Source: Planctomycetota bacterium
GTDB taxonomy: Bacteria > Planctomycetota > UBA1135 > GCA-002686595
Assembly: GCA_021413885.1 (NCBI GenBank)
Contig: JAIOPM010000012.1
Span: forward strand, 1-60,385
Direction: 5' to 3'
DNA length: 60,385 nt
Shown here: positions 34,943 through 43,154 of the stretch, piece by piece
Layout: each line of letters opens with the position of its first letter
Position numbering within the stretch: the first letter of the stretch is position 1
The notes under the pieces: generated by a model
Told to the model about the DNA's origin: nothing
Seen by the model: the letters and a program-made list of their open reading frames with translations, nothing else
The model's database searches: none
Position numbers and translations under genes: made by a program

Positions 34943-36570
34943 TTCGAGGCCTCCGTGGCGTCCTTGACCGCGAGCGTCGTCACGTCGAGCGTGAACTTAT
35001 CGCCGGTGTTCGAGAGCTTCTGCGTGATCAACGGCTTCCCGAGTTTCTCGCCGAGCGACCGCACCAGGCCTTCGAACAGCACGGACGTCGACTCCGTGCC
35101 TTCCTGCGCCTTGCCCTCGACGTGCACGATCGGACACTCGGAACCGCGCGGCACGCCGAGCGCGTCGTCGAAGCGCGTCTCGCTGGTCAACGCCGTGATC
35201 CAGAAGTCGCGCGGCAGAGCTTGGGCGAGCGCATGCAGCACGCGCGCCGCTTGTTCGCCGGAGCCGGCGAGTTCCGCGAGGTCGCGGGCGCGCGTCGCGA
35301 ACCGCGCGCTCTCCTCCGAAAGCTCGCGCGTCTTGCGATCGACCGCGTCGGCGCGCTTCACCTGCGCGTCGGCGGCGGAAACTTGCTGGCGCACTTTCGT
35401 GAGCGACGACTGCGTGCGCCACGCTTCGTAACCGAGGAAGCCCGCGGCCAGGATGCCCGCCGCGATCAGGAACACCGTGCCGCCGACGAAATCACGCGCG
35501 CGCGCGACCTTGCGCGGCAGGATCTCGATCGAGTACGCGCCGGGATCCGACGCCATCGTCGCGAGACCGAGCACGGTCACCGACTCGAGCGCGTGCTCGT
35601 CGAGCAGCTGACCTTCTTCCGGCGACAGCGAAGTCGTGTCGACCACCGTGAACGGGTCGAAGAGTTCGACCGGCACGTTCATCGCGCTCTGCAGGTAGCG
35701 CGGCAAACCCTTGAGCGCCGAACCGCCGCCGCAGAGCAGCACCTTGTCGACGCGCAGGCCGGTCAGGTTGACCTGGCTCTTGCAGAACATCACGGTCGAC
35801 TGGAGCAGGGAGAGCAACTGCCCCGCCGCCGCTTGCGCCGCGCGACTCGCTTTCTCCTGGTTGCCGTCCTTGAACGTGCCGCCCGGTTCGAGCGTCGCGA
35901 ACTCCTTCTTCAACTCCTCGGCCTTGCGCGCGGAGACGCCGAACCGCTCGGCGATCGCGACGTCGAAGAGCGACGAACCGCCGGTCAAGTTGCGCGCGAA
36001 CAGGAGATCGGGCCCGCGCACCAGGATCACATCGAGGTTCTCGTGACCGATGTTCGCGATCAGCACCGTGTGGTCTTCGATCGCGCCGAAACGCAGCCAC
36101 GCGTTGTAGAGCGCGATCGCGAGCGGCGTGAACGCGTCGATCTTGCCGCCGACGGCCGCGAGGCCTTCGAGGTGCTCCTCGAGCAACGACTCGCGCGCCA
36201 TCGCGAGCAGCACGACGTCTTCGCCTTCCACCTCGGGCAGGTTCGGGAGGACGTTGAAGTCGCTCGCGACTTCGGAGCCCGACTGACCGCCGATCTCCTC
36301 GACCTCGAAGCGCATCAACTTGCGCAGTTGCCAATCGGGAACGCGCGGCACGCGCGTGTAACGGATGTTGACGTCGCGGCCGGTGAGACCGACGCGCGCG
36401 TCGGTCGGCTTGAACGAGAGCTCGCTCGCTTTCCACGCCGCGGCGACGCCGCCTTCCGCGTGGTGCGAGATCGCGAACGACGTCGCGTGGAAGGTGTTCG
36501 CCTTCCAATAGCCGCGCAGGAACTTCGCCGTGCGCTTGCCGATGTCGACGCCGGTGACGGTGCGAGGCAT
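34939..36570 (-). CDS. pilM: PilM-PilN fusion protein
   Basis: 543 residues. Residues 1-~345 are an actin-like PilM/GspL-cytoplasmic fold: TVTGVDIGKRTAKFLRGYW, ILIANIGHENLDVILVRG and LLCGGGSALKGLPRYLQ, the usual nucleotide-binding loops. A membrane helix at ~365-385 (GGTVFLIAAGILAAGFLGYE) leads into a PilN/GspL-periplasmic type domain: a coiled coil (~390-425), then LHALAQALPRDFWITALTSE and a ferredoxin-like end. PilM and PilN are normally separate in type IV pilus systems, whereas GspL joins both parts. The protein is therefore GspL-like in layout and PilM-like in sequence style. The ATG directly abuts the stop of the FHA gene. Confidence 0.85.
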   Translation of the reverse strand: MPRTVTGVDIGKRTAKFLRGYWKANTFHATSFAISHHAEGGVAAAWKASELSFKPTDARVGLTGRDVNIRYTRVPRVPDWQLRKLMRFEVEEIGGQSGSEVASDFNVLPNLPEVEGEDVVLLAMARESLLEEHLEGLAAVGGKIDAFTPLAIALYNAWLRFGAIEDHTVLIANIGHENLDVILVRGPDLLFARNLTGGSSLFDVAIAERFGVSARKAEELKKEFATLEPGGTFKDGNQEKASRAAQAAAGQLLSLLQSTVMFCKSQVNLTGLRVDKVLLCGGGSALKGLPRYLQSAMNVPVELFDPFTVVDTTSLSPEEGQLLDEHALESVTVLGLATMASDPGAYSIEILPRKVARARDFVGGTVFLIAAGILAAGFLGYEAWRTQSSLTKVRQQVSAADAQVKRADAVDRKTRELSEESARFATRARDLAELAGSGEQAARVLHALAQALPRDFWITALTSETRFDDALGVPRGSECPIVHVEGKAQEGTESTSVLFEGLVRSLGEKLGKPLITQKLSNTGDKFTLDVTTLAVKDATEASK

Positions 36571-38517
36571 CTACTTCGTCCCTCCGGACATCCGAGCGAG
36601 CGACTCGCGGACGCGCGCCGCGAGTTTGGGCATCTTCTGGGCGTCGAGCGCGGCGAGGATCGCTTGCAGCCTCGCACGTTCGGTCGCGTCGAGATCGCGC
36701 TCGAGGTCGGCGAGGTCGCGATCGTTCGCGGCGACTAGCTCCTTCGCCGCGGTCTCGACTTCGCTGCCCGAGTACTTCGCCGCGATCGCGCGCGCGACCT
36801 CGCGGCATTGGCGGAAGAGATCGACCAGGCGGAAGAAGCGCGCGCGTTCCGCGGCTTGGCGCGCGTTCTGCACTTCGACCAGGCCTTGTTGGATCAGGCG
36901 ACTGCGCGCACTCTCGGCTTCCTTCACGAGCTGCGCGTCGAACGGCGCGCGGTCGAGCAACTCGCCCCACGCCGCGAGCGTCTCCCCGAGCTTGCCCTGC
37001 TTCTCAGCCTCGCGCGCACGCCGCCCCGCGTCGTCGGCGATGCCGCGCTCCTTCTGGAACGCGACTTGGACCGACACGTCGGCGTCGCCGAGCGCCGCTT
37101 CGATGCGGAACGCGGAGCCCGAGGGCGAACCGGAGAGCTTGACCGGCGCGGAGAAGCGCAGGCGCACGAGCTCCAGCCCCGCGCCGACCAACAACCCGTC
37201 GACGCCCTCGCGCGCGAACTCGACTTGGTGCGTGCGCAAGCCGCCGGTGCCGAGCGTCGCGATCCCTTGCGCGACGACGCCGGTCTCGACGGTCAACGCG
37301 AGCGTCCGCGGACCGCCGCGCCCGACGTCGAGCGCGAAACCGTCGTCCTGCACTCGCGCCGCGACCGGCGCGCCGTCGAGCAACGCGAGCCCGCCGGTGT
37401 CGGCGACGACGCGCACGTTGGTGAGCAACGGATGATCGATCTTCGCGAGCACGCCGGCGCGCGCGGGCTCGCCGAGCGCGATCCACAGGAACTCGCCGAC
37501 CTTGGGCGCCGCGGCCGCGTCGTTCGCGGCGACGAGACCGACGTCGTCGGCCAGCGCGTTGCCGGCTTCGCTCGCCGCGCGCGCGAGCACGACGGCGAGA
37601 GCGCGGTCGTAACCGGGAGGCACCAGCGCCGTGAGCTCGCGGTGTTCGAACTTCGCCCCGACTTCGGCCGGTGCGGACCACGCATGGACCGGTTGGCGCT
37701 CGCCGGTCGAATCCGCGAACTCGATGCCGAGCCACGCGCGCGCGCCGCCGTCGGAGCCGAGCTCGCCGACCGCGCGCAGAGCCTTGCCCGGTGTCGCGCG
37801 CACATCGGTCGAGCGCAACGACGCCCATTCGCCGCCCGCGAGCGCCGCGCGCGCGCCGGTTTCGCCCGACGACGCGGCCGCGCCGTCGACCAGGAAACGG
37901 GCACTAGCGTCCTCCGGAGCGTTCCAACCGGTGAGCTCGCGTTCGAACGAGAAACCGTTCGGGACGAGGTTGCCCGGGAGTTCGACGACCGCGCGGCGCA
38001 CGCTCGGTCCGGCGGCTCCACGACCGAGGAACCACCATGCGGCTCCGCCGCCGGCGGCCACGACCAGGAGTCCGACCGCGACGACCACGGAACGGCTGCG
38101 CGAACGCGCGAGCTTGTCCGCGCTGATCGTGTGCAACGCTTCGCCGGCTCCGGCCGCGCTCGGGTCCCCGACGTCGCCTTCGAGCTCGAGACCGGCGCTC
38201 GGCGCCGGCGCCTCGCCCATCTGGGCGTCCATGAACGTGAGACGCACCTTGCCGAGCACCACGAGATCGCCGTGGGCCAGGCGTCGTTCGGTGATGCGCT
38301 CGACGCCGACGAACGTGCCGTTGGTCGAGCCCGTGTCGCGCAACACGACGCCGCGTTCGTCGACCGAGAGTTCCGCGTGCTTGCCCGACACCGACGCGTC
38401 GAGCACTTGCACCGAATTGCCGGGACGTCGCCCCACGCTCAAACCGGCCGCCGGGATGCCGATGGTCTCACCGCGCCGGTCTCCGCTTTCGAAGCGCAGC
38501 GCGAAGCGTTCTTGCAT
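36571..38517 (-). CDS. FHA-domain membrane protein
   Basis: 648 residues. An N-terminal forkhead-associated domain (~1-100) has the phosphothreonine-binding elements GRRPGNSVQV, SGKHAEL and DTGSTNGTFV. One membrane helix follows at ~145-165 (VVVAVGLLVVAAGGGAAWWF). The periplasmic part is beta-rich (~175-480) with a helical, coiled-coil-prone end (~500-640, RARFFRLVDLFRQCREVARA). It is the first gene of the secretion operon. Its cytoplasmic FHA domain could read Thr phosphorylation, and a Ser/Thr kinase lies 4 kb away (41881-42936); this link is conjecture. No purine-rich ribosome-binding site precedes the ATG. Confidence 0.85.
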   Translation of the reverse strand: MQERFALRFESGDRRGETIGIPAAGLSVGRRPGNSVQVLDASVSGKHAELSVDERGVVLRDTGSTNGTFVGVERITERRLAHGDLVVLGKVRLTFMDAQMGEAPAPSAGLELEGDVGDPSAAGAGEALHTISADKLARSRSRSVVVAVGLLVVAAGGGAAWWFLGRGAAGPSVRRAVVELPGNLVPNGFSFERELTGWNAPEDASARFLVDGAAASSGETGARAALAGGEWASLRSTDVRATPGKALRAVGELGSDGGARAWLGIEFADSTGERQPVHAWSAPAEVGAKFEHRELTALVPPGYDRALAVVLARAASEAGNALADDVGLVAANDAAAAPKVGEFLWIALGEPARAGVLAKIDHPLLTNVRVVADTGGLALLDGAPVAARVQDDGFALDVGRGGPRTLALTVETGVVAQGIATLGTGGLRTHQVEFAREGVDGLLVGAGLELVRLRFSAPVKLSGSPSGSAFRIEAALGDADVSVQVAFQKERGIADDAGRRAREAEKQGKLGETLAAWGELLDRAPFDAQLVKEAESARSRLIQQGLVEVQNARQAAERARFFRLVDLFRQCREVARAIAAKYSGSEVETAAKELVAANDRDLADLERDLDATERARLQAILAALDAQKMPKLAARVRESLARMSGGTK

Positions 38518-38758
38518 GGGGTGGCGGAGGGGGCAGAGGTTGTTGCGTGCAGACCCGCCCCGCCGGACGGGTGCCGCCGCGGAGCCGCTTGCCCGCGGGC
38601 CCCGCGGGGTGGCCGGGTGTACCCGTAAGCCGCGCTTGGGTAACCCCTTCCGCGCGGTGCGGGGCCGAGATCCTAGCCAGGTCGCCGAGAGCGGGCAAAC
38701 GAACGGAAGCGCGGCTCGACGCTTCCTTCTTGAACGACCTCGCCGTCACAATCGCGCC
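38518..38758. promoter_or_regulatory. Divergent intergenic region with dense GC hairpins
   Basis: 241 bp between the FHA gene (leftward) and rsmE (rightward). It must hold promoters for both the secretion operon and rsmE. I see the perfect 10-bp palindrome GCCCGCGGGC at 38591-38600 and a short hairpin CGGGT-GT-ACCCG at 38614-38625. No tRNA, small ORF or clear -10/-35 pair was recognised. Confidence 0.4.
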
Positions 38759-39547
38759 ATGACCGAGGAACCGCGCGGCGATCGAGCCTTCTTCCTCGCG
38801 GAAGGCGGCGACACGCGCTCGCCGCGACTCGTCGAGGAGGACGAAGAGCACCTGCGGCGCGTCCTGCGGGTCGAAGTCGGCGATCGCATCGTCGGACTCG
38901 ACGGGCGAGGTTCGCGGATCCCGCTCGAGGTGAAGCGGGTCGAGCGCAAGGTCCTGGTGCTCGAAGCGGTCGGCGCGCCGGAGCGAGAGCCCGCCCCCGG
39001 GGAACCAGGCGCGCCGCTCGACTGGATCGAGGTCGCGACGTCGCTGCCGCGCGGGAACCGCGGCGAGGAGCTCGTCGATCGACTGGTGCAAGTCGGAGTC
39101 GCGTCGCTCGTACCGTTGGAAGCCGACCGCACGCAAGGCGGTCGCAGCGAGCCAAACGAGAAGCGCGTCGCGCGCCTCGCACGCATCGCCCGCGAAGCGT
39201 GCAAGCAGAGTCGTCGGTCGTGGGCGCTCGAGATCGGCGTGGAGACGACGTTCGAGCGGTGGCTCGTCGAACGCGAACGCATGGTTCTCTGGCTCGCGCA
39301 CCCGACGGCAACGGAGACGTTGCTCGCGGCGGCGGGTCGGCTCGGGCCGGAGCCGCGCGGCTCGAGGTCGAGGCCGCTGGCGCTCGCGATCGGGCCCGAA
39401 GGCGGATGGACCGAACGCGAACGCGAGCTCGCGCGCGCCGCCGGCGCGACCGAGGTCGGGCTCGGGCCCCACGTGCAACGGATCGAGACCGCGGCGGAGA
39501 CCGCGGTGGCGATCGTCGCTCACGTCCGTTGGGCGCGTTCGCGGTAG
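38759..39547 (+). CDS. rsmE: 16S rRNA (uracil-1498-N3)-methyltransferase RsmE
   Basis: 262 residues. An N-terminal PUA-like domain (~1-75, EEDEEHLRRVLRVEVGDRIV) precedes a SPOUT methyltransferase domain with the family motifs ERLVDRLVQVGV-like (here EELVDRLVQVGVASLVPLEA), RIAREACKQSRR, LAIGPEGGWTERERELA and LGPHVQRIETAAETAV. It methylates U1498 in the decoding region of 16S rRNA using SAM. It is slightly longer than E. coli RsmE (243). The last 28 bases overlap the convergent radC gene. Confidence 0.95.
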   Translation: MTEEPRGDRAFFLAEGGDTRSPRLVEEDEEHLRRVLRVEVGDRIVGLDGRGSRIPLEVKRVERKVLVLEAVGAPEREPAPGEPGAPLDWIEVATSLPRGNRGEELVDRLVQVGVASLVPLEADRTQGGRSEPNEKRVARLARIAREACKQSRRSWALEIGVETTFERWLVERERMVLWLAHPTATETLLAAAGRLGPEPRGSRSRPLALAIGPEGGWTERERELARAAGATEVGLGPHVQRIETAAETAVAIVAHVRWARSR

Positions 39548-40242
39548 CGCGCGTCGCTCCAACCGAGGCGTTCGGCGAGCGAGACGTACCGTCCGTCGCC
39601 GATCACCACGTGATCGAGCAACGGCACGCCGAGCACGCGCCCCGCCTGCACGAGTCGGCGCGTCACCTCTTCGTCCTCGGGGCTCGGCTCGGGGTCGCCG
39701 CTCGGATGGTTGTGCACCACGACCAACGACACGGCGCCGAAGCGCAACGCCGGACGAAAGACCTCGCGCGGATGGACGAGCGACGTCGTCAACGTGCCGA
39801 CGCTGACCATGTAGCGGCGCAGCAGCCGATGCTTGCCGTCGAGCGCAAGCGCGTGGAACGTCTCGCGATCGAGGCCGCGCAGCTCGCCCTCGCACGCTTC
39901 GTAAACCGCGCGCGGCGAACGCACGGCGTCGCGCTCGGCGCGGCGCGTCGCCGCGAGCGCGCGCGCGAGTCGAAACGTGTCGACGAACGAGCTCGCAACC
40001 GCCGGTTCGAGGCCGAACTCGAGCGTCCATTCGTCGACGTCGTAGCGCGAGAGCGCCCACACCTCGCCGTCGCGCAAACGCGCCGCGAGTTCCTCGGGGA
40101 CGACGCCGAGCAGACGACGTAGGCCTTGCTCCAGACACGCCGCGTCCGCGCGCGGCGAGCGCGGCTCGCGACTTCGAGGCCCGAAGAACTCGGGGACGTC
40201 GGGCGCGTCGGCCCCTTCAGCAAGCTCCTTCGGCCCGTGCAC
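39520..40242 (-). CDS. radC: RadC-family JAB/MPN-domain protein
   Basis: 240 residues. A helix-hairpin-like N-terminal part (~35-100, ACLEQGLRRLLGVVPEELAA) is followed by the JAMM metalloprotease-like domain: the metal motif HNHPSGDPEPSPED (H177, H179, D190), DHVVIGDGRYVSLAERL and LKRYxVSVGTL-type segment RRYMVSVGTLTTSLVHPREV. RadC proteins are widespread; despite the name, a role in recombination repair is not established. The 3' end runs 28 bp into rsmE on the other strand. Confidence 0.94.
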   Translation of the reverse strand: MHGPKELAEGADAPDVPEFFGPRSREPRSPRADAACLEQGLRRLLGVVPEELAARLRDGEVWALSRYDVDEWTLEFGLEPAVASSFVDTFRLARALAATRRAERDAVRSPRAVYEACEGELRGLDRETFHALALDGKHRLLRRYMVSVGTLTTSLVHPREVFRPALRFGAVSLVVVHNHPSGDPEPSPEDEEVTRRLVQAGRVLGVPLLDHVVIGDGRYVSLAERLGWSDARYRERAQRT

Positions 40243-40298
40243 GCGGACTAGGACCGCGCCGAACTCGATCGGTTACCCCCAACGTCGGCTTCGGTAGC

Positions 40299-40310
40299 TC
40301 GTACGTACGA
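40299..40310. promoter_or_regulatory. Perfect 12-bp palindrome, possible operator
   Basis: TCGTACGTACGA reads the same on both strands. It stands in a less GC-rich stretch 113 bp before the small membrane protein start and 57 bp upstream of radC, so it could be a dimeric regulator site for either. No partner regulator can be named. Confidence 0.35.
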
Positions 40311-40422
40311 AGCGTTGCAGATGAGAGACGTGACGAAACTAGTGGTGCGGACGTTCACCCGAATCACCGATGAAGATCAGTGACTCGCTGCTCACGCGAC
40401 GGATGGCCTGGAGAGAACGCAC

Positions 40423-40554
40423 ATGACGAGCTTCCTTTGGATCGTCGGAGGTTTGCTCTTGGGCGTTTGGGTTGTGGAGACCGTGCTCTTCGTGTTCACG
40501 TACCGAAGCAGCACGCGTTCAGAAGCCGCGGGAACAGCAAGGTCACTGCTCTAG
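40423..40554 (+). CDS. Small single-pass membrane protein, 43 residues
   Basis: Predicted product of 43 residues with one hydrophobic helix (FLWIVGGLLLGVWVVETVLF) at ~4-23 and a short basic/Ser-rich tail. GGAGAG lies about 8 bases upstream of the ATG. The surrounding ~300 bp is visibly less GC-rich than its neighbours and this is the only plausible gene in the 450-bp gap between radC and the metalloprotease gene. Its ATG overlaps the stop of an 18-codon ORF (40370-40426), which in turn overlaps a 20-codon ORF (40321-40383). A hairpin follows 11 bp after the stop. No family recognised; could be a chance ORF. Confidence 0.5.
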   Translation: MTSFLWIVGGLLLGVWVVETVLFVFTYRSSTRSEAAGTARSLL

Positions 40555-40565
40555 AACCCCTGTCA

Positions 40566-40593
40566 CGAGGGCGGACCGAAGGGCCCGCCCTCG
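40566..40593 (+). terminator. GC hairpin following the small membrane ORF
   Basis: CGAGGGCGG (40566-40574) pairs perfectly with CCGCCCTCG (40585-40593) around a 10-base loop. It sits 11 bp past the 43-residue ORF. There is no T-run. On the other strand it lies ~100 bp beyond the stop of the metalloprotease gene (40694), so it may also end that transcript. Confidence 0.55.
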
Positions 40594-40693
40594 GCTGACT
40601 AGGGAGGCGGCATGAGGCCGCTCGGGCCGCACGGACCGGTCGCGCTCCTGAACGCGGCCGGTTCGCTCATGCCTGGCGTGAGGCTCCGCACCG

Positions 40694-41884
40694 CTACTTC
40701 CGCGCGTATTCCCCGAACGCGCTCTCGAGCGGAATGCGCGTCGAGTTCTCGAACGTCGCGGTCGGAGGCTGCGACGTCTTGCAGCCGACGACGAGATCGA
40801 CGACCAGCCGCTCGCCGAAACGACCCGCGATCCAGTCGACGAGCACCAGACTCTGCGCGTAGGCCCGCGCGATCTCGTCGGGATCCTTCCAGCTCGCGAT
40901 CGAGCCCGCCAAGCGTTCGAGCGGGAAGAGTTCACCCCCCGAGAGCTTCGCGCGCGCCGCGGCGACCGCGCCGGTGCGGCCGGGTTCGAGCCACTGCGCG
41001 AGACCCTCGCTCAACCACGCGGGCACGCTCGTGCCGCCGAGCGCGCGAATGAACGCGTGCGCGAGTTCGTGACGCATCACGCCGTCGAGCCCGCGTTCCT
41101 CGCGCTCGAAATCGCCGATCGGAATGCGCACCGCGCCGTCGAACGCGCCGCCGGCCCAATCGCCGAGGCCGGTCAACGCGCTGAAGCCTTCGCGTTGGTA
41201 GAGCGACACCGCGATGCGCGGACGACCTTCGTCGACCGGCGACGCGCCGAAGAAGCGTTCGAGCTCGACGTAGTGGTCTTCGAGTTGATTCAGGATGCGA
41301 TTGCCCGCGGAGAGGATCTCGTCGCGCTCGCCGTCGTACGCGAGATCGAAGTGCTGCGAGCTCTCGCGCCAGAAGTCCTTCTCGAGCTCGAGTTCGCGTT
41401 TGCAGTGCGCAAGCAAGTCGGCGATGTCCGCGCGCTCGGGCGCGAGTTCGACGGCGCGCGTGAGCAGCTCGATGCAGTGCGGACACGGATGACGTTCCTC
41501 GCGCTCGGCGACCGCCTTGCGAGCCAGCGCCTCGGCGAGGTTGTGCGCGAACACGAGTTGTCCGGGCGCCTCGCGCAAGCAGGACTCGAAGAGCTCGATC
41601 GCGCGCTCGAGCTTGCCGTCGCCGAGCGCTTGGATCGCTTCGTTGTTGCGGCGCGCAAGATGATCGTCGCCGGCGACCGTCGCGGTCTGCGCGGCGACCG
41701 CGGGCTCGCCGACCACGCGGCGCGTCGGCGTCGCGAGCGGTTGCGGCAGCGGCGCGATCGGCGCGGTCTTGGGCGCGGGCTCGGCGTTCGGACGAGCGCG
41801 TAACAGCCACCAACCGGTCATCGCGCCCGACGCCGCGCACGCGAGCACGGCGACGATCGCCCACCGCGAACCTCCGCCGTTCAT
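40694..41884 (-). CDS. Membrane-anchored gluzincin-type metalloprotease with TPR-like region
   Basis: 396 residues. An N-terminal membrane helix (~8-28, WAIVAVLACAASGAMTGWWL), a Pro-rich linker, a helical repeat region (~75-170) with a CPHC pair, then a peptidase MA-like domain. The zinc motif is HELAH (H272, E273, H276) and the third ligand is probably E293 in LSEGLAQWLE. The catalytic domain would lie outside the cytoplasm. The ATG overlaps the stop of the upstream Ser/Thr kinase gene by 4 bases, so a kinase and a protease are made together. Substrate unknown. Confidence 0.83.
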   Translation of the reverse strand: MNGGGSRWAIVAVLACAASGAMTGWWLLRARPNAEPAPKTAPIAPLPQPLATPTRRVVGEPAVAAQTATVAGDDHLARRNNEAIQALGDGKLERAIELFESCLREAPGQLVFAHNLAEALARKAVAEREERHPCPHCIELLTRAVELAPERADIADLLAHCKRELELEKDFWRESSQHFDLAYDGERDEILSAGNRILNQLEDHYVELERFFGASPVDEGRPRIAVSLYQREGFSALTGLGDWAGGAFDGAVRIPIGDFEREERGLDGVMRHELAHAFIRALGGTSVPAWLSEGLAQWLEPGRTGAVAAARAKLSGGELFPLERLAGSIASWKDPDEIARAYAQSLVLVDWIAGRFGERLVVDLVVGCKTSQPPTATFENSTRIPLESAFGEYARK

Positions 41885-42936
41885 CGCGACCGACCGTTGC
41901 GCTTCGGGCGTTCGCGGGCTTCGCGTTCGAAGTCGAGGCTCGCGCGTCCCGCGAGTTGGCCTTGGATGTCGTCGACGAGCTCCTGCCACGACTGGTAACG
42001 GAGCTCGACCTCCTTCGACATCATCTTCTCGATGAAGTAGTGGAGGTAGTGGCTGGCGCCGCGGCTCTTGAGCTCGGGCGACGACAGCGACTGCATCACC
42101 TGCATGCGCAGGACTTCGCGGTCGTCCGACGAATCGAACGGCAAGCGACCGACCACCAGGTGGAAGAGCGTCACACCGAGGCTGTAGATGTCGCTGCGGA
42201 TGTCTGCGACCGCGCCGCCGCGACACTGTTCGGGCGACAAGTAGTGGACGGTGCCGACAGCTTTGTCCGCGTGCTGCGCCGCGCCTTCCGACGCCGCGAA
42301 GCCGAGGTCGATCAACTTCACGCGCCCGTCGGACGCGAGCATGATGTTGCCCGGCTTGACGTCGCGGTGGACGACGCCGTTCTCGGCGAGCCACGCGAGC
42401 ACCTCGGCGACAGCGACGACGATGCGCAGCGCCTGCGTCTCGTCGAAGCGCACGTCGTCGTCGAGCATTTCGAGCAATGTGCGTCCGTCGATGCACTCGA
42501 GGCGCGAGAAATACAGCTCGCCGAAACGCGCGACGCCGTGGCCTTCGACGAGACCGGGATGGCGCAGCTTCTCGAGCAAGCGCGCTTCCGCGACGAACGC
42601 GCTCTTGGTCGCGGGCACGCTCGCGGCTTCTTCGCGCAGGACCTTCAACGCGATCACGCGACCGCTCTTCTTCTCGTGCACGCGGAAGACGTCCGCGGTG
42701 CCGCCGGAACCGATCTTCTGGATGACGTCGTAGCCCGGGATCTCCGGGATCTCGCCGGCGCGCGTGCGGCGCAGCTTGGCGACCTCGGAGGCGGAGCAAC
42801 CGAGCGCGCCCTCGAGCAGCCCGTCGAGCTCCCCGCCGCGCTGCAACTCGGTGAAGACCGCCGCGGCGAGGTCCTTGGTGAGCCGCCTGCGATGGACGAG
42901 CAGCGCAAGGAACTCGACATCGTCCTGGGTCGGCAT
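41881..42936 (-). CDS. Soluble Ser/Thr protein kinase (Hanks type)
   Basis: 351 residues from ATG 42936 (ATGs at 42972 and 42990 are possible but add only a basic tail). A ~65-residue helical N-terminus precedes the kinase domain, which has G-loop GSGGTADVF (76-84), ATP lysine K98, E117, catalytic HRDVKPGN (D192), metal-binding DLG (D210, in place of DFG), SPEQ and SDIYSLGVTLFHLV. No membrane helix or PASTA repeats follow, so it is cytoplasmic. It is coupled by ATGA to a metalloprotease. Planctomycetes carry many such kinases; target unknown. An FHA protein is encoded about 4 kb upstream of it on the same strand. Confidence 0.93.
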   Translation of the reverse strand: MPTQDDVEFLALLVHRRRLTKDLAAAVFTELQRGGELDGLLEGALGCSASEVAKLRRTRAGEIPEIPGYDVIQKIGSGGTADVFRVHEKKSGRVIALKVLREEAASVPATKSAFVAEARLLEKLRHPGLVEGHGVARFGELYFSRLECIDGRTLLEMLDDDVRFDETQALRIVVAVAEVLAWLAENGVVHRDVKPGNIMLASDGRVKLIDLGFAASEGAAQHADKAVGTVHYLSPEQCRGGAVADIRSDIYSLGVTLFHLVVGRLPFDSSDDREVLRMQVMQSLSSPELKSRGASHYLHYFIEKMMSKEVELRYQSWQELVDDIQGQLAGRASLDFEREARERPKRNGRSR

Positions 42937-43154
42937 GCTCTTGAGTCTAGGTTCGCTGCGGCGTGATTTCATGGCGCGGAGGGGCGGCAAAGTTCCGTCG
43001 ATCGGCCGCGCGGGCGCGAACGCTGGAGTCCGAACGTCGCGCGAGCGATTCGGACGTGGGCCATCAAGACCCGCTCGGTCGCGGACCGAACAAGCTCGGG
43101 CCGAGCGCCGCGCACCCAGCGGAATTCGGCCAAAGGAGCGAAGGCTCCTCCCCC

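Noticed and set aside
43134..43149. 6-bp hairpin AGGAGC/GCTCCT upstream of the Clp-like gene as a riboswitch
   Set aside because: It does hide an AAGGAG, but the spacing to the start is long and there is no wider conserved structure; noted only in the gene entry.
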